A stretch of 64,000 nt of DNA, taken from contig CAVUMB010000007.1 in assembly GCA_963742405.1 (NCBI GenBank), positions 744,001 to 808,000 on the forward strand. Reading direction: 5' to 3'. Each line of letters begins with the position of its first letter. Position 1 is the first letter of the stretch. The translations under genes and the position numbers were made by a program. The notes beneath the pieces were generated by a model. That model was not told the origin of the DNA, made no database searches, and saw only the letters and a list, made by a program, of their open reading frames with translations. Of this stretch, positions 34,973-43,756 are shown in pieces. The stretch comes from JAGVSR01 sp963742405 (GTDB lineage Bacteria; Pseudomonadota; Alphaproteobacteria; Rhizobiales; Hyphomicrobiaceae).

Positions 34973-36052
34973 ATGCGATCGCTTTTCACTTCGACACGAC
35001 GCTTGGTCCGCACCGGCCTTATTGCGTTTGTCGCGTTGTCGGCTGTAGGGATCGTGACGGCCCCGGTCGCACTTGAGTTAAAACCCACATTCAAACAGGC
35101 GAAGGCGGTTCCGCTCGAGATCACGGCCCGGCCAATCATGTCGTTCACCAAGTCCGGCGATACGTCGCCAGCGCAAGGTAAGTTGATTTGGCGCGGTGGT
35201 CTGGTGCTCTCTGCAGAGTCACCGAATTTTGGCGGCTTTTCGGGCCTGGCCATTGCCGCCGACGGACAAAGCTTGATGACGATCACGGATGCCGGTGGCT
35301 GGCTAACGGCGCGACTACGTTATGACGCCAACGGTCGCCCGGTGGCTTTGACCGGCGCGATGTTGGGCGCCATTCAGAACCGTGACGGCAAGCCCATACG
35401 CCGCGGCCGCGAACGCGATGCAGAGGAATTGTGTCTGGCCACTGGATCCCTCGACAAAGGCGAAGTCCTCATCTCGTACGAGAACTTTGATCGGATCGTG
35501 CGCTATTCCGTGTCGAAAAACGGCCTGGGTCTCCCGCTGGAGGTGATCGAACCCCCGCCGGGCCTGCGCCGCTCTGGCAACGACGGCATGGAAGCGATGA
35601 CGGTCCTCAAGGGCGGGGCTTACAAAGGCCGGATGGTCGCGTTCTCGGAAAATGCCGGCAGCAACGATCGCCATGCCGGATGGATCTGGATCGGTAACAG
35701 CGCAAAACCGCTCAATGTCGTCTCGCACGGCGGCTTTGCGTTGACCTCGGCCGCGTCCCTAGCGGACGGAACACTTCTTTTGCTCGAGCGCCGCTTCACG
35801 TTTCTCGAAGGGGTCCGCATGCGCTTGCGACGCATCGCGCCGTCAGCAATCAAACCCGGCGCAATTCTCGATGGCGAAGTTCTGATCGAGGCCGACCTTT
35901 CGGATGAGATCGACAACATGGAAGGTCTGGCTGTTCATACCGCGCCGAACGGCGAGACGGTGCTGACGCTGATCTCGGACGATAACTTCAACACGGTTCT
36001 CCAGCGAACCTTGCTGTTGCAGTTTACGCTGCCAGATCGCGCCCAATCATGA
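34973..36052 (+). CDS. Esterase-like activity of phytase family protein
   Basis: The protein has about 359 residues. An N-terminal hydrophobic helix (LVRTGLIAFVALSAVGIVTA) acts as signal or anchor. The rest is a beta-propeller-type domain with repeats such as FSGLAIAADGQSLMTITDAG, RDAEELCLATGSLDKGEVLI, EAMTVLKGGAYKGRMVAFSE and MEGLAVHTAPNGETVLTLIS. This matches the phytase-like esterase family (PF13449), whose substrates are not well defined. Earlier TTG 34940 and GTG 34955 starts are in frame; ATG 34973 best places the hydrophobic segment. Confidence 0.8.
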   Translation: MRSLFTSTRRLVRTGLIAFVALSAVGIVTAPVALELKPTFKQAKAVPLEITARPIMSFTKSGDTSPAQGKLIWRGGLVLSAESPNFGGFSGLAIAADGQSLMTITDAGGWLTARLRYDANGRPVALTGAMLGAIQNRDGKPIRRGRERDAEELCLATGSLDKGEVLISYENFDRIVRYSVSKNGLGLPLEVIEPPPGLRRSGNDGMEAMTVLKGGAYKGRMVAFSENAGSNDRHAGWIWIGNSAKPLNVVSHGGFALTSAASLADGTLLLLERRFTFLEGVRMRLRRIAPSAIKPGAILDGEVLIEADLSDEIDNMEGLAVHTAPNGETVLTLISDDNFNTVLQRTLLLQFTLPDRAQS

Positions 36053-36087
36053 CCGCGCCTAATCATGACAGTGTCAACGGGCTCTCC

Positions 36088-36125
36088 GAAAAAATAAAAA
36101 GCGCGGACCGGATCGGCCCGCGCTT
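36088..36125 (-). terminator. Rho-independent terminator of rpmB (bidirectional shape)
   Basis: Arms AAGCGCGG (36099-36106) and CCGCGCTT (36118-36125) form a GC-rich stem. Read on the minus strand it is followed by a T-rich run (TTTTTATTTTTT), 24 bases downstream of the rpmB stop. Confidence 0.8.
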
Positions 36126-36148
36126 CGTTACTCGTGAGCCGGTAAGTA

Positions 36149-36445
36149 TTAGGCGGCTGCAGCTGCAGCTTTCGACTTGACCAAGTCGCGCTTCAGCTTC
36201 TGCAGCTGCGGCGACAACTGCTCGGTCGATGCCTTGAGCAGGTAAGCGTCCAGACCACCATTGTGCTCGACCGAACGCAGCCCGTGAGCACTGACACGAA
36301 CCTTGACAGCACGGTCCAGAGCTTCGCTGAGCAGCGTCACGTGGACAAGATTAGGTCGGAAAACGCGCTTCGTCTTGTTTTCGGCATGGCTTCGAAGCTG
36401 GCCGCTGAGCGGCAGCTTACCGGTCAATTCGCACCGCCGGGTCAT
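36149..36445 (-). CDS. rpmB: 50S ribosomal protein L28
   Basis: This is a 98-residue protein starting MTRRCELTGKLPLSGQLRSH, then KTKRVFRPNLVHVTLLSEAL and VKVRVSAHGLRSVEHNGGLD, all typical of L28 in alphaproteobacteria. It is a component of the large ribosomal subunit. An AGGAG ribosome-binding site lies just before ATG 36445. A terminator follows at 36088-36125. The C-terminus ends in an Ala-rich tail. Confidence 0.96.
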   Translation of the reverse strand: MTRRCELTGKLPLSGQLRSHAENKTKRVFRPNLVHVTLLSEALDRAVKVRVSAHGLRSVEHNGGLDAYLLKASTEQLSPQLQKLKRDLVKSKAAAAAA

Positions 36446-36747
36446 GGGTCGTCTCCTGAGGTCTCGCGGCGAACTCCCTTGAAGGGTCGCGCGGGCCCGT
36501 CTTGCGGGCGTGGGTCCAAAAAAGCATCGGCCCCGCCAGTCGACCCGGCGGGGCAGTGGCCGTTCTATACTGACCCCGCCCTTGAGCGTCAAGCGCTCGC
36601 ACGTCGACCGTAATGTCCCACAAGGAACCGTCGTGCAGTGAAGTATTTACGATTTTCGGCGAACTTGAGCCACGGGAACGCCGGGTTCGGCTCGCAGTTT
36701 GACCAGGGCCCGCGGTTCGGTTGGTTTGCGTTACAGGTGGTGGTGTT

Positions 36748-37608
36748 ATGGTGTTTGAGTGTCAGCACGGCTTCAAGCAGGCTGTCTGGGGATTGGCGGC
36801 GGCGGTTTTGGTACCGTTGGCACTTGGAGCGGCGGCTGCTGCCCGCGCGGACGGCATCCTGGCCCGACCGATCGCTATATCCGGACAATATTCCATCCAT
36901 TTCAACGGCTTCGACATCGGCACCGTCCGTATCGACCAGCGCGTCGCCGGCCGCGCCTATTCAGCGAATTCTCGCGTGGAAATCTCCGCGCTGCTCGGCG
37001 CCTTCCATTGGCAGGGTGTCACCCGGTCGGCCGGCACCTTGACGGCTGAGGGCCTCGAGCCCTCCGGCTATGACTTTGAATATCAAGGTTCGACCAAATC
37101 CGGCTCGGTCAGCATGGGCTTCACCAAGGGCATCGTAACGTCCTTGACCGCGCTTCCCGCCACCGTCGAACCGGACGACTTCGTCCGGCTGGGTCCATCG
37201 CACATCCGCTCCGTCATCGATCCCCTCAGTGCGATCGTCGCTATGAGCCGTCCGGCAGCGCAGCCATGCGGGCGCAAACTCCCAATTTTTGACGGCAAAC
37301 AGCGCTTTGACATCAGTCTCCTCCAGGTGCGGCGCGAAGCCGTTCCGGCAGGCCGCAACGCAGAAACCGTGACCGGCGTTGTCTGCCGCGTGAAATACAC
37401 CCCTGTAGCGGGCTACAGGGCTAACAGCGAAACGGCTGCGCTGGCCGAGACCACCGGCATCGAAGTGACCTTCCGTCCCGTCGTGGAGGCGGGAATGTGG
37501 TCGCCCTACCGGGTTTCGATCCCCACTATGGCCGGCACCGTCGCCCTCGAAGCCACGCGTTATGACATCTCGGCCCCCGGCCTTGCCGAGATTGCCCTCG
37601 TCGACTGA
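36748..37608 (+). CDS. DUF3108 domain exported protein
   Basis: This is a 286-residue protein. A signal-peptide-like N-terminus (AVWGLAAAVLVPLALGAAAA) precedes a beta-rich domain, YSIHFNGFDIGTVRIDQRVA, AFHWQGVTRSAGTLTAEGLE, SVSMGFTKGIVTSLTALPAT and PIFDGKQRFDISLLQVRREA. This matches DUF3108, found in periplasmic proteins of proteobacteria, with unknown function. Two Cys (PCGRKL, VVCRVKY) may form a disulfide. ATG 36748 is preferred to TTG 36721. It is divergent from rpmB. Confidence 0.82.
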   Translation: MVFECQHGFKQAVWGLAAAVLVPLALGAAAAARADGILARPIAISGQYSIHFNGFDIGTVRIDQRVAGRAYSANSRVEISALLGAFHWQGVTRSAGTLTAEGLEPSGYDFEYQGSTKSGSVSMGFTKGIVTSLTALPATVEPDDFVRLGPSHIRSVIDPLSAIVAMSRPAAQPCGRKLPIFDGKQRFDISLLQVRREAVPAGRNAETVTGVVCRVKYTPVAGYRANSETAALAETTGIEVTFRPVVEAGMWSPYRVSIPTMAGTVALEATRYDISAPGLAEIALVD

Positions 37609-37645
37609 CGAACAGCAAGTCAGCATCGCCCTCCGGTTTCATCAC

Positions 37646-37676
37646 AAGGCGGTTCCGCTCGGAGCCGCCTTTTTTT
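37646..37676 (+). terminator. Rho-independent terminator after DUF3108 gene
   Basis: Arms AAGGCGGTTCC (37646-37656) and GGAGCCGCCTT (37661-37671) pair with one G-U around GCTC, followed by a run of seven T. It lies 37 bases after the stop codon. Confidence 0.9.
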
Positions 37677-37786
37677 ATCCGCCTCTTGGCAGGTTCCTCG
37701 CTTGAAGAAAGCCTTGATCTCACCTCCCGGGCGATGCAATGCCAGGGCATCCCGCCGACCGGGACCGCTACGCTAGAGGGCCGTTT

Positions 37787-40700
37787 ATGGGCATCGATCT
37801 CGAATCTCGCATTCGCAACGTCACTGCGGTGTTGGGACCGACGAACACCGGCAAGACCCACCTCGCAATTGAACGCATGCTCGGCCACGACAGCGGCATG
37901 ATCGGTCTGCCGCTGCGCCTTCTTGCACGCGAGGTTTACGACAAGATCGTCGCCCGCGTCGGAGTCGACAAAGTTGCGCTCGTCACCGGTGAGGAAAAGA
38001 TAAAGCCCGAGCGGGCAAGGTACTGGGTGGCGACCGTTGAAGCCATGCCGCGCGATGTGGACGTCGAATTTCTCGCGATCGATGAAGTCCAGCTGTGCGC
38101 CGATCCCGAACGCGGCCACGTTTTCACCGATCGTATGCTGCACGCGCGCGGCCGATCCGAAACGCTGCTTCTTGGTGCCCAGACAATGAGCGGCGCCATC
38201 AGTGATTTGATACCGGGCGCGCATTTCATTTCCCGGCCACGCCTTTCGAAATTGAGCTATGCCGGCGAAAAAAAGATCACGCGCTTGCCGCAGCGGTCTG
38301 CTGTTATTGCGTTTTCGGCGAGCGAAGTTTACGCGATCGCAGAACTGATCCGCCGCCAGCGGGGTGGCACGGCTGTCGTACTGGGCGCTCTGTCTCCCCG
38401 CACGCGCAATGCGCAGGTGGCCCTCTACCAGTCCGGCGACGTCGACTTCCTGGTGGCGACCGACGCCATCGGCATGGGGCTGAACCTTGACGTCGATCAC
38501 GTGGCTTTTTCAGCCACGCGTAAATTCGACGGCCAGAACTTCCGCAACCTGACGCCGTCCGAGTTGGCCCAGATCGCTGGGCGCGCCGGCCGGCATATGA
38601 ACGACGGCACGTTCGGCGTCACCGGAGCCTGTGATGCACTCGACCCCGACATCGTCGAACGGATAGAAAATCATACATTCGATCCGGTTCGCGTCCTTCA
38701 ATGGCGCAATCGCGAATTGGATTTCGGCACGCTTCATCGCTTGCGCGAAAGCCTGAAAACTCTGCCTCAGGAACAGCGGCTCACCCGGGCCCGGATGGCT
38801 GACGACGTGATCGCCCTGGAAACGTTATCCGACGAAGACGACGTGGCGCGCCTCGCCACATCTCCCGCCGCCGTTCAACGCCTTTGGGAAGTCTGTCAAA
38901 CTCCGGATTATCGAAAGATATCCAGTTCCAACCACGCCGAACTGATCGCCACGCTCTACAAGGACTTGCTGGGTCCCAACGGTCGAATTTCAGAGGACTG
39001 GTTCGCGCGTCAGGTCGCCATCGCCGACCGCACGGACGGCGATATCGATACACTGTCGACGCGCCTTGCCCATATCCGGACCTGGACCTTTGTCTCCAAT
39101 CGCGTCGACTGGCTGAAAGATCCCGCGCACTGGCAAGGCCGCACCCGCGCCATCGAAGATGCGCTTTCCGATGCTTTGCACGAATGCTTGACGCAGCGCT
39201 TCGTCGACCGCAGAACCAGTGCCTTGATGAAGGGTATGCGGGACAAAGAAGAGTTGAACGCCGAAATCAAAGACGACGGCTCCATCAATGTGGAGCAGCA
39301 CTACGTCGGTCGCCTGAAGGGTTTCCTGTTTACACCGGATGCGCAGGCCGAGGGCGTCCATGGCAAGGCTGCACGTTCGGCCGCGGCCCACGTCCTGTCC
39401 GGCGAATTGACGATGCGCGCCCGCCGCGTCGCAGCAGCACAGACGGATGCTTTCAAGATCGATCGCCGCGGTCGAATTCTGTGGCGCGGCGATGAAATCG
39501 CTAAACTGCAAGCCGCCGAAGATCCGCTGAAGCCCACTGTCGAACTTCTCGTTGACGAGTATCTGTCGGGCCCCGACCGCGACAAGGTGCAAGCGCGGCT
39601 CGAAACTTGGCTGAACGACTTTATTGCAGATAAGTTGAAGCCGCTGGTCGATCTATCAAAGGCGGAAGATGTCACCGGTTTGGCGCGTGGCATTGCCTTC
39701 CGCTTGAAGGAAAACTTTGGCGTCCTCAAGCGCGAGGCCTTGGCCGAAGAATTGAAGAGCCTCGACCAGACGGCGCGCGCGCAGCTGCGCAAATATGGCG
39801 TCCGGTTCGGCGCCTTCAACATTTATTTTCCACTACTCCTGAAGCCGGCGCCTGCGGAACTGACGCTCACGCTTTGGGCGCTGAAGCACGCCGCCGTCGC
39901 CGGCGTCGATGCAGATAAAATCCCCGAGCCGCCACGTGCCGGTCTGACTTCCGCTCCAGCCAACCCTGATCTCCCAGAAGCCTTCTATCGCGCTTTTGGC
40001 TACAATGTTTGCGGGCCCCGCGTCATCCGCTTCGACATGCTCGAACGGTTGGCGGATATGATCCGTCCATTGCTCGCCTGGCGAGCAAACCGGGTTGGGG
40101 AAACCAAATCACCCAAGGGTTCGACCGGCGACGGTGGCTTTACCGCGACGCCCGAAATGATGTCGATCCTCGGTTGTTCGCCGGATGAATTGGGCAAAGT
40201 TCTCAAGGCGCTTGGTTTCCGGCTTGATCGTCGACCGGTCAAGACACCGGTGCCCGAATCCACCGCAGCCGCATCGTCCGCAAATAGAAGCGAAAGCGCA
40301 TCATCTGCTGCCGTGCCCCCCGCGGCATCCGAAACGAGTACTGCTGATCGACCTGCCGGCGCCGAAGCTGCGGCATTACCGGTGGCAATCGGCGAGGCAA
40401 TCGAAGCGCCAACGCCAGAACTAATGTCAGAACTAACGCCGGAACCAACGTCACACGTAGTGCCAGCGACATCGGGAGACGCTGCGCTTCCTGCCGACGT
40501 CGCCCCGGTAGTGGCTGCCGAGGTGCAGTACGAAGACGTCTGGCGCCCACGTCGTCACCATCGCGAGGGCGAGCGTGGTGAAGGCCGCTCGGATCAGCGG
40601 CGCGGCGAAGGCCGCAATCAGCGCGCTGGTGGCCGCGATGGCCAACCGCACGGCGAGCGGCGCCACGGTCGTCGTCCATTCGGCGGCGATCAGAATAATC

Positions 40701-41107
40701 CGTCCTCCGCTCCGGCATCATCGGAAGCCGTCACATCTGCGCAACCTCCAGTCACCGCACAGCCTCCGAATTCGGATCGCCTCGGCCACGACGGCGATCG
40801 TAGTCGGCGGCACGAAGGCCGCGACCGCAATCAAAAGCGCAATGAACGGCCGGGCGGCGGTGTGAATTCTCAAACGAGCCAGCGCCCAGAGGGACGTCGT
40901 CAAGAGGGTCAGCGCGGCGAAGGCCGCCGCGATGATCAGCGCCGCGAAAACCGAGGCGATCGCCGTCGCAATGAGGAACGACAGCAACCACGCGCCATCA
41001 CTGCCGCACCCCCGCGCGGCAAGTCGAATGTCGAGGCCGACAGCCCGTTTGCCTCGTTGCTGGCACTGCGTTCGCAACTCGAGCAGGCGCAACGCGACAA
41101 AGGTTAG
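37787..41107 (+). CDS. SUV3-like ATP-dependent RNA helicase
   Basis: This is a 1106-residue helicase. Walker A is in VTAVLGPTNTGKTHLAIERM, the DExx box in FLAIDEVQLCADPERGHVF, and C-terminal RecA motifs in FLVATDAIGMGLNLDVDHVA and LAQIAGRAGRHMNDGTFGVT. This matches mitochondrial SUV3-type RNA helicases, which unwind RNA for degradation. After about residue 830 there is an Ala/Pro-rich linker, then roughly 190 residues rich in R, G, E, Q and H (for example EGERGEGRSDQRRGEGRN), an RG-type low-complexity tail likely to bind RNA. The start codon of the S4 gene follows two bases after the stop, indicating one transcript. Confidence 0.9.
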   Translation: MGIDLESRIRNVTAVLGPTNTGKTHLAIERMLGHDSGMIGLPLRLLAREVYDKIVARVGVDKVALVTGEEKIKPERARYWVATVEAMPRDVDVEFLAIDEVQLCADPERGHVFTDRMLHARGRSETLLLGAQTMSGAISDLIPGAHFISRPRLSKLSYAGEKKITRLPQRSAVIAFSASEVYAIAELIRRQRGGTAVVLGALSPRTRNAQVALYQSGDVDFLVATDAIGMGLNLDVDHVAFSATRKFDGQNFRNLTPSELAQIAGRAGRHMNDGTFGVTGACDALDPDIVERIENHTFDPVRVLQWRNRELDFGTLHRLRESLKTLPQEQRLTRARMADDVIALETLSDEDDVARLATSPAAVQRLWEVCQTPDYRKISSSNHAELIATLYKDLLGPNGRISEDWFARQVAIADRTDGDIDTLSTRLAHIRTWTFVSNRVDWLKDPAHWQGRTRAIEDALSDALHECLTQRFVDRRTSALMKGMRDKEELNAEIKDDGSINVEQHYVGRLKGFLFTPDAQAEGVHGKAARSAAAHVLSGELTMRARRVAAAQTDAFKIDRRGRILWRGDEIAKLQAAEDPLKPTVELLVDEYLSGPDRDKVQARLETWLNDFIADKLKPLVDLSKAEDVTGLARGIAFRLKENFGVLKREALAEELKSLDQTARAQLRKYGVRFGAFNIYFPLLLKPAPAELTLTLWALKHAAVAGVDADKIPEPPRAGLTSAPANPDLPEAFYRAFGYNVCGPRVIRFDMLERLADMIRPLLAWRANRVGETKSPKGSTGDGGFTATPEMMSILGCSPDELGKVLKALGFRLDRRPVKTPVPESTAAASSANRSESASSAAVPPAASETSTADRPAGAEAAALPVAIGEAIEAPTPELMSELTPEPTSHVVPATSGDAALPADVAPVVAAEVQYEDVWRPRRHHREGERGEGRSDQRRGEGRNQRAGGRDGQPHGERRHGRRPFGGDQNNPSSAPASSEAVTSAQPPVTAQPPNSDRLGHDGDRSRRHEGRDRNQKRNERPGGGVNSQTSQRPEGRRQEGQRGEGRRDDQRRENRGDRRRNEERQQPRAITAAPPRGKSNVEADSPFASLLALRSQLEQAQRDKG

Positions 41108-41109
41108 AT

Positions 41110-41553
41110 ATGTCGGACGGCCAGGACAGCGACAGCGAACCCGGCGCACGATCGCTAGCCACATCGCAGCGCCTCGACAAATGGCTCTGGTGTGCCCGCG
41201 TCGTGAAAACCCGAACCCAGGCGGCGGCCCTTGTCTCCGGTGGCAAAGTTCGCGTCAATCGTGTCAAAACAGAAAAGCCGGCATATGCAGTGAAACCGGG
41301 CGACGTCGTCACGGCCTCAGTTGGCGCGCACGTCCGGGTGTTGGCCGTCAAAGCAATCGGTGACCGCCGCGGGTCGGCCGACATCGCCCGATTGCTATAC
41401 GACGACCTGACCGCGCCGGCCGTTGCGGCCGCAGGCGAGCCAGCATTGCCGTCAGGCGTCTCCGCTGCGCCAACCGGACGCCGCGACAGTGGCAGCGGCC
41501 GTCCAACCAAGAGGGACCGCAGACTTATCGATCGCTTGAAGGGGGAAATTTGA
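41110..41553 (+). CDS. S4-domain RNA-binding protein (HSP15-like)
   Basis: This is a 147-residue protein with an S4 domain at residues about 14-75: QRLDKWLWCARVVKTRTQAA, ALVSGGKVRVNRVKTEKPAY and AVKPGDVVTASVGAHVRVLA. The rest is an Arg/Gly-rich tail ending KRDRRLIDRLKGEI. HSP15-type proteins bind stalled 50S subunits carrying nascent chains. It starts two bases after the helicase gene and is followed by fdxA, a conserved order in Hyphomicrobiales. Confidence 0.88.
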   Translation: MSDGQDSDSEPGARSLATSQRLDKWLWCARVVKTRTQAAALVSGGKVRVNRVKTEKPAYAVKPGDVVTASVGAHVRVLAVKAIGDRRGSADIARLLYDDLTAPAVAAAGEPALPSGVSAAPTGRRDSGSGRPTKRDRRLIDRLKGEI

Positions 41554-41697
41554 CCGTCGCAGCTTGCCCGGCGCAGTCTAGGACGGAGGCGAACGACATC
41601 CTTTTTCGCATTGTGCGGCTATCGCGACGCCGCTAAGAGACCTCACCGCGGTAAGACGAGCGGGAGCCGGTATCGGTTCGTAAACGGGACGGGACGC

Positions 41698-42036
41698 ATG
41701 ACCTACGTCGTCAATGACAAGTGCATAAAGTGCAAGTACACCGATTGCGTCGAGGTTTGTCCCGTCGATTGTTTCTACGAAGGCGAGAATATGCTCGTCA
41801 TCCACCCGGACGAATGCATCGACTGCGGCGTTTGCGAACCGGAATGCCCGGTCGATGCGATCAAGCCGGATACGGAACCGGGGCTCGAAAAGTGGCTGGA
41901 ACTCAATCGTGAGTATGCCGACAAATGGCCCAACCTGACGGCGAAGAAAACCTCCCTGCCGGACGCCGATGCCCATAAAGACGAAGCCGGCAAGTTTGAG
42001 AAGTACTTCTCGTCCAATCCGGGCGAGGGCGATTAA
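41698..42036 (+). CDS. fdxA: 7Fe-8S ferredoxin FdxA
   Basis: This 112-residue ferredoxin has two cluster motifs: CIKCKYTDCVEVCPVDCF (with extra Cys, giving the [3Fe-4S]/[4Fe-4S] pattern) and CIDCGVCEPECPVDAIKPDT. The C-terminal extension (LNREYADKWPNLTAKKTSLP) is typical of proteobacterial FdxA. It carries electrons in the cytoplasm. ATG 41698 begins exactly at the family start (MTYVVNDKCIKCK). carD follows after a 468-base gap. Confidence 0.94.
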   Translation: MTYVVNDKCIKCKYTDCVEVCPVDCFYEGENMLVIHPDECIDCGVCEPECPVDAIKPDTEPGLEKWLELNREYADKWPNLTAKKTSLPDADAHKDEAGKFEKYFSSNPGEGD

Positions 42037-42504
42037 TTCGCGCGAGCGCCGCTTACTCTTGCATTCATATAACGCCGTCCCCATTTGTTCTCAGGTGACA
42101 CGTGGCCGTACGTGCCGCGTTTAAGGGCGTTTAAAGCGCCGCGCGCGGCCGCCCTTCATTTTCGATGAAGTTTGTGCTACTGTCACGATGTGATCGGGTT
42201 AATTGGAACTGAGCAGGAACAAAAGCAGGTGAAAACATTCACTTGGGGCCTGCCGGTCCTCTGACGCGCGTGGTGGTGCGGCTCCCGTTAGGGAGTAGCC
42301 GCACAATCGACTGTGACAAGTACGGGATACAGCGCGTCTCTGACGCTTAAAATGAGGGGATCTGCACGGTTAGGCGAGCCTGGCCGTAATAACGTGTCTG
42401 TGACGGTTGATTAGGCACCGGTTCGATCAGGACTCTAGCCTTATTACGCCAAGCCTTATCACGATTGTACGTTCGAAGTAGCCCTTTGAGAGTGAGCGAC
42501 GCGC
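42037..42504 (+). other. 468-bp gene-free leader upstream of carD, structured
   Basis: No convincing coding frame was found. Seen features: a possible fdxA terminator with arms AAGGGCG (42123-42129) and CGCCCTT (42150-42156); a hairpin CTTCAT...ATGAAG at 42154-42170; a hairpin GTGAA-AACA-TTCAC near 42229-42242; a strong hairpin at 42276-42304 (GTGCGG CTCCC - GTTA - GGGAG - TAG - CCGCAC); and 7-base arms GACGCGC (42263-42269) and GCGCGTC (42332-42338) enclosing that hairpin. This could be a long structured 5' leader of carD or a separate small RNA. I do not recognise a known RNA family. Confidence 0.5.
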
Positions 42505-43674
42505 ATGACCCAGAAGAAAAAGACTGTTGTAAAATCTAAGACAGGCAAGGTCGTCACTCAACCTAAAAAGGCCACACCTGTGCAGGCGGCCTCCCGCGGT
42601 GTGACATCAAATACACGCCCTGTGGCTTCGGCATCACGTAAGCCGGTTGCAGCGGCTAAGTCGGCCGCGGTCGCGCCCGCAAGCCCGGCCCGCCCGTCAG
42701 TCTTGAATAAGAAGACCGTGCCCACGCCCAAGGTTGCTACCAAGTCGGCGCCGGTCGCTGTCAAGCCTGCGGCTTCGGTCAAGCCGGTTGCGGCGTCGAA
42801 GCCAGCAACTGGCAAGGCTGCCGTCTCGCCTGCAAAGACTTCCGCTGTTGCTGTCTCGGTGAAGAAGCCGGCGGTTGCTGCGCAGCCGCGCTCTGAGGCT
42901 GTCAAAGCAGCGCAAGCTTTCGCGGCCCATCGGGCTCACGCTGCCCAAGTCTCCGTTCCTGCAGCGCCTCCCGCACGGGCCGTTCCAGCATCGGTCGCCA
43001 AGCCGCCGGCGAGCAGCAAGTTGACGGCACCGGCGCAGTCGCCGGCAGCCGCTGCTCCAGCCTCGCCCAAAGCGATCGCTGAGAAGACCGCCGCCGCCCG
43101 CGTCGACGCTAACAAGAAGCCGGTCAATTCGCGTCACGGTTTCAAGACCAATGAATTCGTCGTTTATCCCGCGCACGGCGTTGGTCGCATTGTCGGAATC
43201 GAGGAGCAGGAAATCGCCGGCATGGCGCTGGAACTGTTCGTCATCAGTTTCGAGAAGGAAAAGCTGACCCTGCGCGTGCCGACCGGCAAATTGCAGAGCG
43301 TTGGCATGCGTAAACTTGCGGACGATGACATCGTCAAGCGCGCCATGGAAATCCTCAAGGGCCGCGCTCGCATCAAGCGCACCATGTGGAGCCGCCGCGC
43401 GCAGGAGTACGTTGCCAAGATCAACTCCGGTGATTTGATCTCGATTGCCGAAGTCGTCCGCGACCTCTACCGCTCGGAAGCACAACCCGAGCAGTCTTAT
43501 TCCGAACGCCAACTCTATGAAGACGCACTCGATCGTATGGCTCGTGAAATCGCCGCCGTAGAAAAGCTCGACGATCGTGGGGCCGTGCAGCGCATCACCG
43601 AAGTACTCTCCAAGAGCGCCAAGGGTCGTCGCGTTGCCGAAGAAGGTGAGCCGGAGGAAGTCCAGGCCGCCTGA
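42505..43674 (+). CDS. carD: CarD-family RNA polymerase-binding regulator with long KAP-rich N-terminus
   Basis: This is a 389-residue protein. The CarD core starts near residue 210: HGFKTNEFVVYPAHGVGRIV (the RID/Tudor-like RNA polymerase-binding part), then ELFVISFEKEKLTLRVPTGK, followed by the helical DNA-binding C-terminal domain (MWSRRAQEYVAKINSGDLIS, IAEVVRDLYRSEAQPEQSYS). CarD stabilises open promoter complexes. Ordinary CarD proteins are about 160-200 residues; here some 205 extra residues rich in K, A, P, V and S precede the core and resemble a histone H1-type tail. Codon usage across the extension looks normal. A terminator follows at 43718. Confidence 0.9.
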   Translation: MTQKKKTVVKSKTGKVVTQPKKATPVQAASRGVTSNTRPVASASRKPVAAAKSAAVAPASPARPSVLNKKTVPTPKVATKSAPVAVKPAASVKPVAASKPATGKAAVSPAKTSAVAVSVKKPAVAAQPRSEAVKAAQAFAAHRAHAAQVSVPAAPPARAVPASVAKPPASSKLTAPAQSPAAAAPASPKAIAEKTAAARVDANKKPVNSRHGFKTNEFVVYPAHGVGRIVGIEEQEIAGMALELFVISFEKEKLTLRVPTGKLQSVGMRKLADDDIVKRAMEILKGRARIKRTMWSRRAQEYVAKINSGDLISIAEVVRDLYRSEAQPEQSYSERQLYEDALDRMAREIAAVEKLDDRGAVQRITEVLSKSAKGRRVAEEGEPEEVQAA

Positions 43675-43717
43675 CTGCCCCAGCCACCCGGCAGCGAAAC
43701 GAAAGAATAAAGCAAAG

Positions 43718-43745
43718 CGCCCGGCAGAAAATGCCGGGCGTTTTG
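43718..43745. terminator. Bidirectional terminator after carD
   Basis: CGCCCGGCA (43718-43726) and TGCCGGGCG (43732-43740) form perfect nine-base arms around GAAAA, followed by TTTTGTT on the plus strand. On the minus strand a T-rich run also follows, so it serves both carD and the converging nuclease-like gene. Confidence 0.92.
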
Positions 43746-43756
43746 TTGTCCGAGAT

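Noticed and set aside
42410..42440. tRNA-like GGTTCGATC segment in the carD leader
   Set aside because: No pairing T-stem, anticodon arm or acceptor stem could be found around it.
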